A stretch of DNA of 18,669 bases. It comes from an uncultured Dehalococcoidia bacterium. GTDB taxonomy: Bacteria; Chloroflexota; Dehalococcoidia; Tepidiformales; Tepidiformaceae. Position 1 is the first letter of the stretch. Each line of letters opens with the position of its first letter. The position numbers and the translations under genes are program-made. The stretch spans positions 1-18,669 of the forward strand of contig CALFYR010000197.1 of NCBI GenBank assembly GCA_937954195.1, in the 5' to 3' direction. Positions 6,468 to 13,533 of this stretch are shown here, piece by piece. The notes beneath the pieces are model-generated. The model searched no databases. It was given only the letters and a program-made list of their open reading frames with translations, and was not told where the DNA came from.

Positions 6468-8092
6468 CCGAACATCCCGTCGATTGGTGGCGCCACGCCG
6501 TCGTCTATCAGATCTATCCGCGAAGCTTTCAGGATTCAGACGGCGATGGCATCGGCGACCTCGAAGGCATCATCACGAAGCTGGACTACCTGAACGACGG
6601 GACACCCAACTCGTTGGGCGTCGATGCATTGTGGCTCTCACCGACGTTCCCTTCCCCGATGGCAGACTTCGGCTACGACGTCTCCGATTACTGCGCCGTC
6701 CATCCTGATTTCGGAACGATGGCGACGATGGAACGGCTCATCCACGAATGCCATGCGCGGAATATCCGGCTCCTCCTGGACTGGGTACCGAATCACACGT
6801 CGGACCAACATCCGTGGTTTCTCGAGTCACGTTCTTCGCGTCACAACCCGAAGCGCGACTGGTACATCTGGCGTGACGCAAAGGCTGATGGCTCGCTCCC
6901 GAACAACTGGCGGAGCGTGTTTGGTGGTCCGGCGTGGACGCTCGACGAGGAGACGGGCCAGTACTACCTGCATTCCTTTCTGCGCGAGCAACCCGACCTT
7001 AACTGGCGGAATCCCGAAGTCGAGCGCGCAATGTTCGATGCGCTCAGGTTCTGGTTCGACAAAGGCGTGGACGGCTTCCGCATCGACGTGATGGGCATGA
7101 TCGTCAAACATCCCGACCTCGCCGATAACCCGCCCAATCCTGAGTGGACGCCAGGAGATCGAGAGCGGTCGAGCCAGCTCTGGGTGAACAACCGCAACTA
7201 CCCGGACGTTTACGACGAGGTGAAGCGCATTCGCTCGGTGTTCGATGAGTACGACGACCGCATGGCCGTGGGTGAGGTCTTTGGGACAGCGGAAGAGGTC
7301 GCGGGATTCTACGGTGATGACGATGAACCGGGGTTGCATCTTGCCTTCAACTTCCAGTTCATCCATGAGACGGAAGGCGAGGCAACCCGGTGGGAGGCGG
7401 ATGCCATCCGCCGGATTGTCCGCAACGCTGAGGACGCGCTCCCTCACGATGCCCAGCCATGTTTCGCGATCGGCAACCACGACCGGTCGCGTTTCATTTC
7501 CCGGCACAACGGCGACGGCCGTGGACTCGAGCGCGCCCGCGCAGCAGCGGTGTTGCTCATGGGCCTGCGGAACACGCCCTTCGTGTACTACGGCGAAGAA
7601 ATCGGCATGGAAGATGTCGACATCCCCGAAGACCAGCTTGTCGATCCAGCCCGGATTCGCACCATTGGCCGCGATCCCGAACGGACGCCAATGCAGTGGG
7701 ACGCGTCCGCAGGCCGCGGTTTCACGACTGGCCAGCCCTGGCTGCCCTTCGGCCGGTTGGACCGGAACGTCGCGGAACAGGCGCGGGACCCGGATTCACT
7801 TCTCTCCCTGTATCGCCGGGCTATCTGGTTGCGAAAGCGGACACCGGCCCTTCTCAACGGCCGCTCCCGCGAGCTGGACGCGCCACAGGACGTTTTCGCA
7901 TGGGTGCGGGCAACTCCGGGAAGTCCCGCGGTGGCCGTCGCTGTGAATACGGCCCGAGAGCCACGCGAGGTCCGGTTCCCGGGGGGCGGCGTGGTGGTGC
8001 TTTCCACCCGGCTGGAAGATGAAGGCGCGACGTTGCGCGGCTCGATCACGCTTCCTCCCCTCGGCGCGGTGATGGTCCAACAGCCGGCATGA
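6464..8092 (+). CDS. GH13 alpha-glucosidase (alpha-amylase superfamily)
   Basis: Retaining glycoside hydrolase expected to release glucose from alpha-linked oligosaccharides. The 542-aa protein starts with WWRHAVVYQIYPRSFQD, the usual opening of the TIM barrel. Conserved region I is DWVPNHTS (D106 to H111). The nucleophile is D208 (GFRIDVMG), the acid/base E271 (VGEVFG) and the transition-state stabiliser D340 (GNHDRSR). FVYYGEEIGM and RTPMQWD follow, and a beta-rich C-terminal domain covers about 470-542. There is no signal peptide, so it acts in the cytoplasm. It could be an oligo-1,6-glucosidase, maltase or sucrose-active relative; the linkage is not decidable here. Its GTG start overlaps the previous stop (GTGA). 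A longer in-frame opening upstream is non-homologous and overlaps the previous gene. Confidence 0.92.
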   Translation: MTEHPVDWWRHAVVYQIYPRSFQDSDGDGIGDLEGIITKLDYLNDGTPNSLGVDALWLSPTFPSPMADFGYDVSDYCAVHPDFGTMATMERLIHECHARNIRLLLDWVPNHTSDQHPWFLESRSSRHNPKRDWYIWRDAKADGSLPNNWRSVFGGPAWTLDEETGQYYLHSFLREQPDLNWRNPEVERAMFDALRFWFDKGVDGFRIDVMGMIVKHPDLADNPPNPEWTPGDRERSSQLWVNNRNYPDVYDEVKRIRSVFDEYDDRMAVGEVFGTAEEVAGFYGDDDEPGLHLAFNFQFIHETEGEATRWEADAIRRIVRNAEDALPHDAQPCFAIGNHDRSRFISRHNGDGRGLERARAAAVLLMGLRNTPFVYYGEEIGMEDVDIPEDQLVDPARIRTIGRDPERTPMQWDASAGRGFTTGQPWLPFGRLDRNVAEQARDPDSLLSLYRRAIWLRKRTPALLNGRSRELDAPQDVFAWVRATPGSPAVAVAVNTAREPREVRFPGGGVVVLSTRLEDEGATLRGSITLPPLGAVMVQQPA

Positions 8093-8119
8093 TGCTTCGC
8101 CGTCCGATGTGGGACGCGG

Positions 8120-8125
8120 TATCCT
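8120..8125 (+). promoter_or_regulatory. Candidate -10 element, leaderless start of the 191-aa gene
   Basis: TATCCT is followed by 6 bases and then the ATG at 8132. No Shine-Dalgarno precedes that ATG, so transcription probably starts at or beside the A of ATG. The 39-nt gap after the alpha-glucosidase gene otherwise holds nothing obvious. Confidence 0.4.
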
Positions 8126-8131
8126 CACGAT

Positions 8132-8707
8132 ATGGCTGATGAACGCCGGCGCGTGCGCCTCGATGAGAAGGGAATGCCAGTAACAAGGCAGGATGCGGCC
8201 GAGGACGAGCAAGAGTCTCTCGCCGATGTCGTCGATTGCGCATGCCCTCGCCTCGATCCGGAAGAGTGGGACCAGGTTGAGAACGATTGGTCCGATATCA
8301 CCTTCGCGCGGGCATCGACCAACGCCGTGCTTGGCGTCCCGATCGGATATGACGGGACGCGGACCGAATTGCGCCGTCTTGCGGAAGCTGCCGGAGGGAC
8401 GGTCCCGGAGGACGCGATGTTGCTCGTCGGCGCCGGGAAATTCCGGCGGCCGATTCTCCTGGAAGTGGAGGGAGCCGCAGCCGACTCCAAGGGGATCTAC
8501 CGTCCCGGTGGGATCGCATTCACGCGTCTCCTCCAGGCTCCCTGGGGACAGCTCCCGAAGCTGACCCGGCAGACCGAAATGGAAGCCCGCCAGAAGTACG
8601 GGCGCAGCCCCGACTCGACCTGGGTCTGGTACCTCACCTGCCGTGAGTGCTCCAAGCCACGGAACTTCGAGACCCTCATCGTCGCGCACTACAAGGACGC
8701 GGGATGA
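8132..8707 (+). CDS. Conserved-looking protein of unknown function with two cysteine pairs
   Basis: A 191-aa soluble protein that I cannot assign to a family. The N-terminal 30 residues are charged and probably disordered. Then come DCACPRLDPEEWDQVENDW (C36, C38), a central segment with LGVPIGYDGTRTELRRLAEAAGG, a beta-rich part (KFRRPILLEVEG), and a C-terminal WVWYLTCRECSKPRNFETL with a second C-x2-C pair. The two cysteine pairs could bind a metal, but that is inference. Many aromatic and acidic residues in the motifs suggest a folded, conserved domain. No ribosome binding site is present; TATCCT 6 nt upstream suggests a leaderless start. The last bases overlap the start of the MgtC-like gene (ATGA), so the two are probably coupled. 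Confidence 0.75.
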   Translation: MADERRRVRLDEKGMPVTRQDAAEDEQESLADVVDCACPRLDPEEWDQVENDWSDITFARASTNAVLGVPIGYDGTRTELRRLAEAAGGTVPEDAMLLVGAGKFRRPILLEVEGAAADSKGIYRPGGIAFTRLLQAPWGQLPKLTRQTEMEARQKYGRSPDSTWVWYLTCRECSKPRNFETLIVAHYKDAG

Positions 8708-9201
8708 GCAACGCCGACCAGTTCGAGATCTACCTTTGGGTGCTCTTCGCGTTTGGGTTAGGGGCAGTCGTTGGTTTGGAGAGGGAGATCCGGGGGCACG
8801 AGGCCGGGATTCGTACGAACGCGCTGGTGTGTGCCGGCGCCGCAACGTTCAGTCTCATCGGCAGGGAGATCGGCGAGGACCGGGTCGCTGCCGCAGTGGT
8901 TCAGGGCATCGGTTTCCTCGGCGCGGGCCTTGTCTTTCAGCGAGGGCACAGCGTGCGAGGCGTGACGACCGCAGCAACCATCTGGGTGATGGCTGCCGTC
9001 GGAGTCGTCGTATCCCAGGAGATGTGGCTGACCGCAATCCTTGTGGTCATTACGATCCTGGTGGTGTTGGAACTGGCGCCTGTATCGGATTGGGTCCTGC
9101 GTAAGTCGGCCCGGGAAGGCGCTGTCCACACTGACGCGGTGGTGGCCGACGAGCATCCGGAAGTTGCGGACTCAGCGGTGTCCAAGCCACAGAAGGGGTG
9201 A
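8704..9201 (+). CDS. MgtC/SapB family membrane protein
   Basis: A 165-aa integral membrane protein with the MgtC N-terminal domain. The hallmark is FGLGAVVGLEREIRGHEAGI at about residues 16-35, followed by TNALVCAGAATF, GIGFLGAGLVF and VRGVTTAATIWVMAAVGV. Four to five hydrophobic helices are visible; the tail after about 130 is polar. The family is linked to growth under low magnesium and, in pathogens, to inhibition of F-ATPase; many environmental members are uncharacterised. This one lacks the C-terminal ACT-like domain of full-length MgtC. The start ATG overlaps the stop of the preceding gene, with GGACGCGGG as only a weak ribosome site, consistent with translational coupling. Confidence 0.85.
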   Translation: MSNADQFEIYLWVLFAFGLGAVVGLEREIRGHEAGIRTNALVCAGAATFSLIGREIGEDRVAAAVVQGIGFLGAGLVFQRGHSVRGVTTAATIWVMAAVGVVVSQEMWLTAILVVITILVVLELAPVSDWVLRKSAREGAVHTDAVVADEHPEVADSAVSKPQKG

Positions 9202-9227
9202 CTCGAGGACTGCCCCGCGGTTACGAT
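9198..9227 (+). promoter_or_regulatory. Candidate leuS promoter
   Basis: GTGACT (9198-9203) and TACGAT (9222-9227) are separated by 18 bp; each matches four of six consensus positions. Transcription would start near 9234-9235, at the ATG of the candidate leader peptide. Confidence 0.45.
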
Positions 9228-9234
9228 GCGTAGC

Positions 9235-9285
9235 ATGTCGTCGCCGCGATCACCTCTCATCCTTACACCGCCCCGCGGTGCGTAG
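9235..9285 (+). CDS. Candidate leuS leader peptide (16 aa, Leu-Ile-Leu)
   Basis: A 16-codon reading frame encodes MSSPRSPLILTPPRGA and ends at TAG (9283-9285). The codons CTC-ATC-CTT (9256-9264) encode Leu-Ile-Leu and lie just before the 5' arm of a GC-rich hairpin; the stop is in its loop. The ATG is 7 nt after the candidate -10, so it would be translated leaderlessly; a second in-frame ATG at 9226 overlaps the -10. The placement upstream of leucyl-tRNA synthetase is what a leucine-sensing attenuator needs. A ribosome waiting at either Leu codon would cover the hairpin's 5' arm. Peptide function is inference: two Leu codons are few for such a sensor. Confidence 0.5.
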   Translation: MSSPRSPLILTPPRGA

Positions 9286-9307
9286 CCGGCGGGGCGTTCA
9301 GGCTTTT
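9269..9307 (+). terminator. GC-rich hairpin in the leuS leader, candidate attenuator
   Basis: CGCCCCGC (9269-9276) pairs perfectly with GCGGGGCG (9289-9296). The 3' side continues as TTCAGGCTTTT, an imperfect U tract. An alternative 5-bp hairpin, ACCGC/GCGGT (9267-9271 with 9275-9279), uses the same 5' arm and would exclude it. It may terminate transcription arriving from the MgtC gene as well as act on the leuS leader. The T run is interrupted, so termination efficiency is uncertain. Confidence 0.5.
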
Positions 9308-9340
9308 CACACTTCACCCTGAGTTCTGAGGAGAGAGATC

Positions 9341-11776
9341 GTGACGGATCGTTACGACCCGCACCGCATTGAGTCGAAATGGCGGGAGCGCTGGTTACAG
9401 GACAAGCTCTACGCGGCCAAGGACGATGACCCGCGGCCGAAGTGGTACGCGCTGACCATGTTCCCGTATCCATCTGGAGACCTTCACACGGGCCACTGGT
9501 ACGCCATGGCCCCGAGCGACGCCGCAGCTCGTTACCGCCGCATGAAAGGCTACAACGTGCTCTTCCCGATGGGGTTCGATTCGTTTGGCCTGCCGGCTGA
9601 GAACGCCGCAATCAAGCGCGGCATCGACCCCATGGAGTGGACCTACGCGAACATCGAACACATGCGCGGGCAGCTCCAGGTGATGGGGGCCGGCTTCGAT
9701 TGGGACCGCGAAGTGGTCACCAGCGACCCCGATTACTACAAGTGGTCGCAGTGGTGGTTTCTTCAGCTGTACAAGCAGGGACTGGCGTACCGCGCGGAAG
9801 CTGCGGCGAACTGGTGCCCCGGCTGCCACACCGTGCTCGCGAACGAGCAGGTGGTTGATGGGCGCTGTGAGCGCTCAGACGACATTGTGGAGCGCAGGTT
9901 CCTGACGCAGTGGTTCTTCAGAATCACGGCGTACGCTGAAGAACTCCTGAACTTCGATGGCATTGAGTGGCCCGAACGGATCAGGACCATGCAGACGAAC
10001 TGGATAGGGCGTTCCGAAGGCGCCATCCTCAGCTTCGGCGTGGACGTTCGCGGGGTCGACGAGTCTCTCTCGGTGTTCACTACGCGCCCCGACACCGTTT
10101 ACGGGGCGACCTTCATGGTGCTGGCGCCAGAGCATGCCCTGGTCGAACGGATCACCACGGCTGAACAGCGACCGGCCGTCGAAGACTACCGCCTCCAGGC
10201 GAGCCGCCAGACCGAAATTGAGCGGCTGTCCACGGAACGAGAGAAGACCGGCGTGTTCACCGGGGCATACGCGGTCAACCCGTTCAACGGCGAACGGGTG
10301 CCGATCTGGATCGCCGACTACGTCCTGGTGACGTATGGGACCGGTGCGATCATGGCCGTCCCGGCACACGACGAGCGAGACTTCGCGTTCGCGCGCAAGC
10401 ATGGCCTGCCGGTGGTTCCTGTTTTCGACCACCCCGATGTGGACATCGCGGCTCCGCTCGAAGCTGCGTTCTCCGGCGGGCGCACCATGGTGAACTCCGG
10501 GCCATTCAACGGCACTCCAGCGGCCGAGGCTGTCCGGAAGGTCATCGACTATGCGGTAGAGCACGGGTTCGGCGAAGGCACGGTGAACTATCGCCTCCGG
10601 GACTGGCTCATTTCGCGCCAACGGTACTGGGGCACACCTATTCCGATGATCCATTGCGACGAGCATGGCATTGTCCCGGTCCCAGAAGATGACCTCCCCG
10701 TTGAACTGCCGAAGAACGTGAAGTTCGACCCGACCGGCCAGTCTCCCCTCACACAGGTTGAAGAGTGGGTGAATGTGCCGTGCCCCGTTGACGGTCGGCC
10801 GGCCCGGCGTGAAACCGACACGATGGATACGTTCATGTGCTCGAGCTGGTACCAGATGCGGTACGTGGACCCGCACAACCCGGAGCGGCCGTTCTCGATG
10901 GAGGCAGCCCGCAAGTGGTTGCCTGTGGACCAGTACACGGGTGGTCCCGAACACGCGGTGATGCACCTGCTCTACACACGCTTCTTTTGGAAGGCAGCGC
11001 GAGACATGGGGATCGTGTTCGGCGACGAACCCATGCTTCGCCTATTCAACCAGGGTGTGCTGCTCGGGCCCGATGGGAATCGCATGTCGAAGAGCCGCGG
11101 AAATGTGGTTGCTCCCGACGAACAGGTCTCGAGGTGGGGCGCTGACGCATTCCGATGCCAGCTCATGTTCGTGGGGCCGTGGGACCAGGGCGGCCCGTAT
11201 AACCCGACGGGCATGCAGGGGATCGTGCGATGGCTGAACCGGCTGTGGAATCTGACGGTGGAACCCGTCGAGTTCGCGGACGGCGTCGACAGTCGCGAAC
11301 TGCGTCGCGCCACGCACAAGGCGATTGAAGCCGCGACGAACGATATCGAGAACTTCCGCTTCAACACGATGATCTCACGGCTCATGGAGCACACGACCGC
11401 AATGCATCGGGCGCGGGAGGCCGGCCCGGTCAATACGGAGGCATGGAACGAAGCGGTCTCCGCCGCGCTGCGGCTCACGGCGCCGGTAGCTCCTTACATA
11501 ACCGAAGAGCTTTGGGAGCGCGCTGGCCAGCGCTATAGCGTGCACCTGGCCCCCTGGCCCGAAGCCGACCCCGAGTTGACTCGCGACGATGAAATCGAGG
11601 TCGTCGTGCAAATCAACGGGAAGGTCCGGGACCGCCTCACGCTTCCGGCTTCCGCCGATGAAGCCGCGGCGAAGCAGGCCATGTTCGCCTCGGAACGGAT
11701 CAGCGGACTGTTGGAAGGTAAGGAGCCACGCAGGGTGATCTACGTGCCAGGCAAGCTTCTCAACATCGTCCTGTGA
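9341..11776 (+). CDS. leuS: Leucyl-tRNA synthetase
   Basis: Class I synthetase charging tRNA-Leu, with post-transfer editing. The 811-aa protein has the HIGH-equivalent HTGH at 49-52 (FPYPSGDLHTGHWYAM) and the KMSKS-equivalent RMSKS ending around S585, with K584. The inserted CP1 editing domain has TTRPDTVYGATFMVLAPEH (T247, T248, D251) and AIMAVPAHDERD (D344). A zinc-knuckle region begins WCPGCHTVLANEQVVDGRC but its last part reads ERSDD, so the fourth metal ligand seen in some homologues is missing; such loss is common in LeuRS. The C-terminal EVVVQINGKVRDR domain is present. The start is GTG with GAGGAGAG (9328-9335) upstream. Length is slightly short for the family but no domain appears lost. 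A candidate leader attenuator lies upstream. Confidence 0.97.
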   Translation: MTDRYDPHRIESKWRERWLQDKLYAAKDDDPRPKWYALTMFPYPSGDLHTGHWYAMAPSDAAARYRRMKGYNVLFPMGFDSFGLPAENAAIKRGIDPMEWTYANIEHMRGQLQVMGAGFDWDREVVTSDPDYYKWSQWWFLQLYKQGLAYRAEAAANWCPGCHTVLANEQVVDGRCERSDDIVERRFLTQWFFRITAYAEELLNFDGIEWPERIRTMQTNWIGRSEGAILSFGVDVRGVDESLSVFTTRPDTVYGATFMVLAPEHALVERITTAEQRPAVEDYRLQASRQTEIERLSTEREKTGVFTGAYAVNPFNGERVPIWIADYVLVTYGTGAIMAVPAHDERDFAFARKHGLPVVPVFDHPDVDIAAPLEAAFSGGRTMVNSGPFNGTPAAEAVRKVIDYAVEHGFGEGTVNYRLRDWLISRQRYWGTPIPMIHCDEHGIVPVPEDDLPVELPKNVKFDPTGQSPLTQVEEWVNVPCPVDGRPARRETDTMDTFMCSSWYQMRYVDPHNPERPFSMEAARKWLPVDQYTGGPEHAVMHLLYTRFFWKAARDMGIVFGDEPMLRLFNQGVLLGPDGNRMSKSRGNVVAPDEQVSRWGADAFRCQLMFVGPWDQGGPYNPTGMQGIVRWLNRLWNLTVEPVEFADGVDSRELRRATHKAIEAATNDIENFRFNTMISRLMEHTTAMHRAREAGPVNTEAWNEAVSAALRLTAPVAPYITEELWERAGQRYSVHLAPWPEADPELTRDDEIEVVVQINGKVRDRLTLPASADEAAAKQAMFASERISGLLEGKEPRRVIYVPGKLLNIVL

Positions 11777-11834
11777 GCCAGTTTGCGCGCTAAGGTTAGG
11801 CTTTCGCGTTGCCCGAGAGTTTACGCAGGACTGG

Positions 11835-11863
11835 TGGACGGGTGGTGGACGCGGGAGTACGGT
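11835..11863 (+). promoter_or_regulatory. Candidate bactofilin promoter
   Basis: TGGACG (11835-11840) and TACGGT (11858-11863) are spaced 17 bp and lie about 65 nt before the bactofilin ATG. The -35 is part of a short direct repeat, TGGTGGACG, present twice at about 11832-11851. The rest of the 151-nt gap after leuS shows no clear terminator or gene. Confidence 0.35.
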
Positions 11864-11927
11864 GCGTTCTAGCCGGGCTTACCTGGTTCCCCGCGGCCGG
11901 TACGCCCCTTCCCCGTCCGGAGGGCAT

Positions 11928-12608
11928 ATGCAGCTGAAGAAGTCACCCCGCGATGAGCGCTACCCAGAATCGGGCCGATACGAAAACGAATCCTACGGTG
12001 TCGAACAAAGCGACTCATACGCCGAATTCCAGCCTGAGGCGACGCGTCCGCGCGCGCCGCGGCCAACCGCGAACGGCCGAAGCGAAGGCGACGACCGCGC
12101 CACGGGCGAGGCCCGCTCGGAGAGCCTGGTCGACCGGCATTCGTCGTTCGATGGCCGCTACGAGACCGACCACGACCTTCGCGTGGAGGGCACGATCAGC
12201 GGTGAAGTTGTATGCCGGGGCCTGCTCACGATCGAGCAGGAAGCGTCAGCCCGGGCCCGGATCCAGGCCCGCGATGCCCAGATTCGAGGGCGGCTGGAGG
12301 GCGACATCGTCTGCTCCGGCAAGCTCACCCTGACGGCGACAGCGGTGGTCACCGGGACGCTCAAGGCCCCCGTTCTCGTGGTCGAGGAAGGCGCGTCGCT
12401 TTCTGGCTCTATCGATACCACTCAGAAGGGCGGCGGCGATATTGTGTCGCGGACGGCCCCGAAGGCCACGTCCGCGCCAGCGCCTGCTACCGACGAAAGC
12501 ACGCAGCCCCGCGAAGCGGCCGCGCCCGCACGGACAACGCGTCGCGAGGTCCCTTCGTTTGCCCTGGTTTCCAGCGAGGCAGGGTCTACCGCCGACCGCC
12601 GTTCATAA
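11928..12608 (+). CDS. Bactofilin (polymer-forming cytoskeletal protein)
   Basis: Bactofilins form filaments or membrane-bound sheets that scaffold cell shape and envelope machinery. The 226-aa protein has a charged, low-complexity N-terminal tail (1-70), a right-handed beta-helix domain at about 72-163, and a disordered C-terminal tail rich in Ala, Thr and Pro. The beta-helix shows the repeating hydrophobic-Gly pattern LRVEGTISGEVVCRG, ARIQARDAQIRGRLEGDIVC, KLTLTATAVVTGTL, LVVEEGASLSGSI. There is no membrane segment. I chose ATG 11928 because GGAGG (11919-11923) precedes it; an upstream in-frame GTG at 11862 overlaps the candidate -10 and has no ribosome site. The gene is monocistronic, closed by a strong terminator. 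Confidence 0.9.
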   Translation: MQLKKSPRDERYPESGRYENESYGVEQSDSYAEFQPEATRPRAPRPTANGRSEGDDRATGEARSESLVDRHSSFDGRYETDHDLRVEGTISGEVVCRGLLTIEQEASARARIQARDAQIRGRLEGDIVCSGKLTLTATAVVTGTLKAPVLVVEEGASLSGSIDTTQKGGGDIVSRTAPKATSAPAPATDESTQPREAAAPARTTRREVPSFALVSSEAGSTADRRS

Positions 12609-12631
12609 GTCCACCGGCTCGTGTCACAGTG

Positions 12632-12671
12632 ACGCCAGCTGCTCTCCTGGGAGCGGCTGGCGTTTCTCTTT
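12632..12671 (+). terminator. Strong intrinsic terminator after bactofilin
   Basis: ACGCCAGC (12632-12639) pairs with GCTGGCGT (12656-12663), and the stem continues through a T-G wobble into GCTC/GAGC around a TCCTGG loop, about 13 bp in all. TTTCTCTTT follows. It also separates bactofilin from the convergent minus-strand gene. Confidence 0.85.
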
Positions 12672-12677
12672 CTCGCG

Positions 12678-12932
12678 CTATCGAACCGAGAAGTAAACGG
12701 AGTCGTCCGCAATCCAGGTATGCACCGCCCGGCCGGTCCGCTTGCCGGCGCGACTGATTCGCAACGTGAGTGCGCGCAATGACTCGCCGCCGGATGGCGT
12801 GAGCTTCCCAACCTTGCCCGGCGCTACGTCCTGGACGAACTGTTCGTACTGTCGCATGCGGGCTGCGAGGCTCCGCTGCTGGCGTACCGGGCGAGGCGCC
12901 TCGGATTCCTTGATGACACTGAACTCCGCCAT
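12678..12932 (-). CDS. Small basic protein of unknown function
   Basis: An 84-aa basic protein starting MAEFSVIKESEAPRPVRQ, rich in Arg and Lys, without cysteines or a membrane segment. The middle (LAARMRQYEQFVQDVAPGKVGKL) is probably helical; the C-terminal half (SLRALTLRISRAGKRTGR, then VHTWIADDSVYFSVR) looks beta-rich. I cannot assign a family. The start at 12932 is favoured by GGAGGT on the minus strand (12941-12946), 8 nt upstream; a longer version from 12989 adds 19 residues with no ribosome site. It is the last gene of the minus-strand run, after a 66-nt gap that holds an inverted repeat. Confidence 0.65.
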   Translation of the reverse strand: MAEFSVIKESEAPRPVRQQRSLAARMRQYEQFVQDVAPGKVGKLTPSGGESLRALTLRISRAGKRTGRAVHTWIADDSVYFSVR

Positions 12933-12951
12933 TCGATCATACCTCCGAGGC

Positions 12952-12967
12952 TTTGGCAGCCGCCAAA
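12952..12967. repeat. Inverted repeat TTTGGC-N4-GCCAAA
   Basis: Perfect 6-bp arms around a 4-bp centre, just upstream of the small minus-strand gene. No T tract follows on either strand, so it is not an obvious terminator. It could be an operator or an RNA hairpin 5' of the ribosome site; no direct support for either. Confidence 0.4.
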
Positions 12968-12998
12968 CCTTACGGGATTGGTAAGCCAACTACCAGCG

Positions 12999-13511
12999 TC
13001 AGCGCTTCTCACGCAGGCTGGAAATGCTCACGCCAATGGAGTCAAGGAAGGCCTGGAGCTGATTCTCGAGCCGGCTCAAGACTTCCAGCGCGTATTGATC
13101 CGCATCGTCGAGCTGCTTGCTCGCCGCTTCGGCAGCCTCACTCATGTGTTCGGCCGCGGTCGCATCGGCCTCGGCGATGATCTGGCGGGCGCGGGCTTCC
13201 GAATCCATCAGCATCTGCTGGCTGCGCTCCTGCGCCTCTTTGATGATGGAGCTCTCTTCAAGCCGCCGGCCGCGCTCCGCTTCGGTTCGTTCCAGAGTCT
13301 GGCGAGCGGTTGCGTGCGCTTCTTCCACGATCTGGTCGCGCATTTCGATGATCTGCTGCGCCTGGCGAAGGTCCGCCGGCACGGCGAGCCGCATCTGATC
13401 GATCACGTCGAGCATGCGCTTCCTGTCCACCACAAGGTTGCCACCCACGGGCAGCCTGCGGGACTGGATTACCAGCTCTTCAAGTGTGTCGATGAGGTCA
13501 AGAATTTCCAC
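12999..13511 (-). CDS. DivIVA/SepIVA-like coiled-coil protein
   Basis: A 170-aa protein with a short N-terminal domain (MEILDLIDTLEELVIQSRRL, then VVDRKRMLDVIDQMRLAVP), followed by a long charged helix from about 45 to 150 with heptad-like Ala, Glu and Gln-rich repeats (EEAHATARQTLERTEAERG). There is no membrane segment. This is the form often labelled ATP synthase B-like or DivIVA-like. Its place directly downstream of rsmD and coaD matches the Actinobacteria arrangement where a DivIVA-like protein related to SepIVA sits nearby. A role in septum or polar growth organisation is inferred from that analogy only. It lies 22 nt from coaD and is probably cotranscribed with it. Confidence 0.75.
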   Translation of the reverse strand: MEILDLIDTLEELVIQSRRLPVGGNLVVDRKRMLDVIDQMRLAVPADLRQAQQIIEMRDQIVEEAHATARQTLERTEAERGRRLEESSIIKEAQERSQQMLMDSEARARQIIAEADATAAEHMSEAAEAASKQLDDADQYALEVLSRLENQLQAFLDSIGVSISSLREKR

Positions 13512-13533
13512 GATGGCCCGTCAGGGCGTCAGC

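Noticed and set aside
7796..8845. 349-aa minus-strand frame crossing the alpha-glucosidase end and the 191-aa gene
   Set aside because: Spans three plus-strand genes and has no recognisable domain; the plus-strand genes interlock through overlapping stops and starts.
9212..9279. Repeated GCCCCGCGGT (9212-9221 and 9270-9279)
   Set aside because: Ten-base repeat in GC-rich DNA; the first copy lies in the promoter spacer and would not be transcribed, so it cannot join the leader RNA structure.
9202..9340. T-box riboswitch before leuS
   Set aside because: No AGGGTGG-type T-box sequence and only about 105 nt of leader, too short for stem I plus antiterminator. The leader-peptide reading fits better.
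9875..10966. 363-aa open frame antisense to leuS
   Set aside because: Lies fully opposite conserved LeuRS sequence; composition (His, Arg and Pro rich) is typical of a shadow frame.
11862..11927. Upstream GTG extension of the bactofilin
   Set aside because: The GTG overlaps the likely -10 and has no ribosome site, whereas GGAGG precedes the ATG at 11928.
12623..12633. GTCAC-A-GTGAC palindrome after bactofilin
   Set aside because: Short and overlapping the terminator stem; no gene start nearby for it to control.
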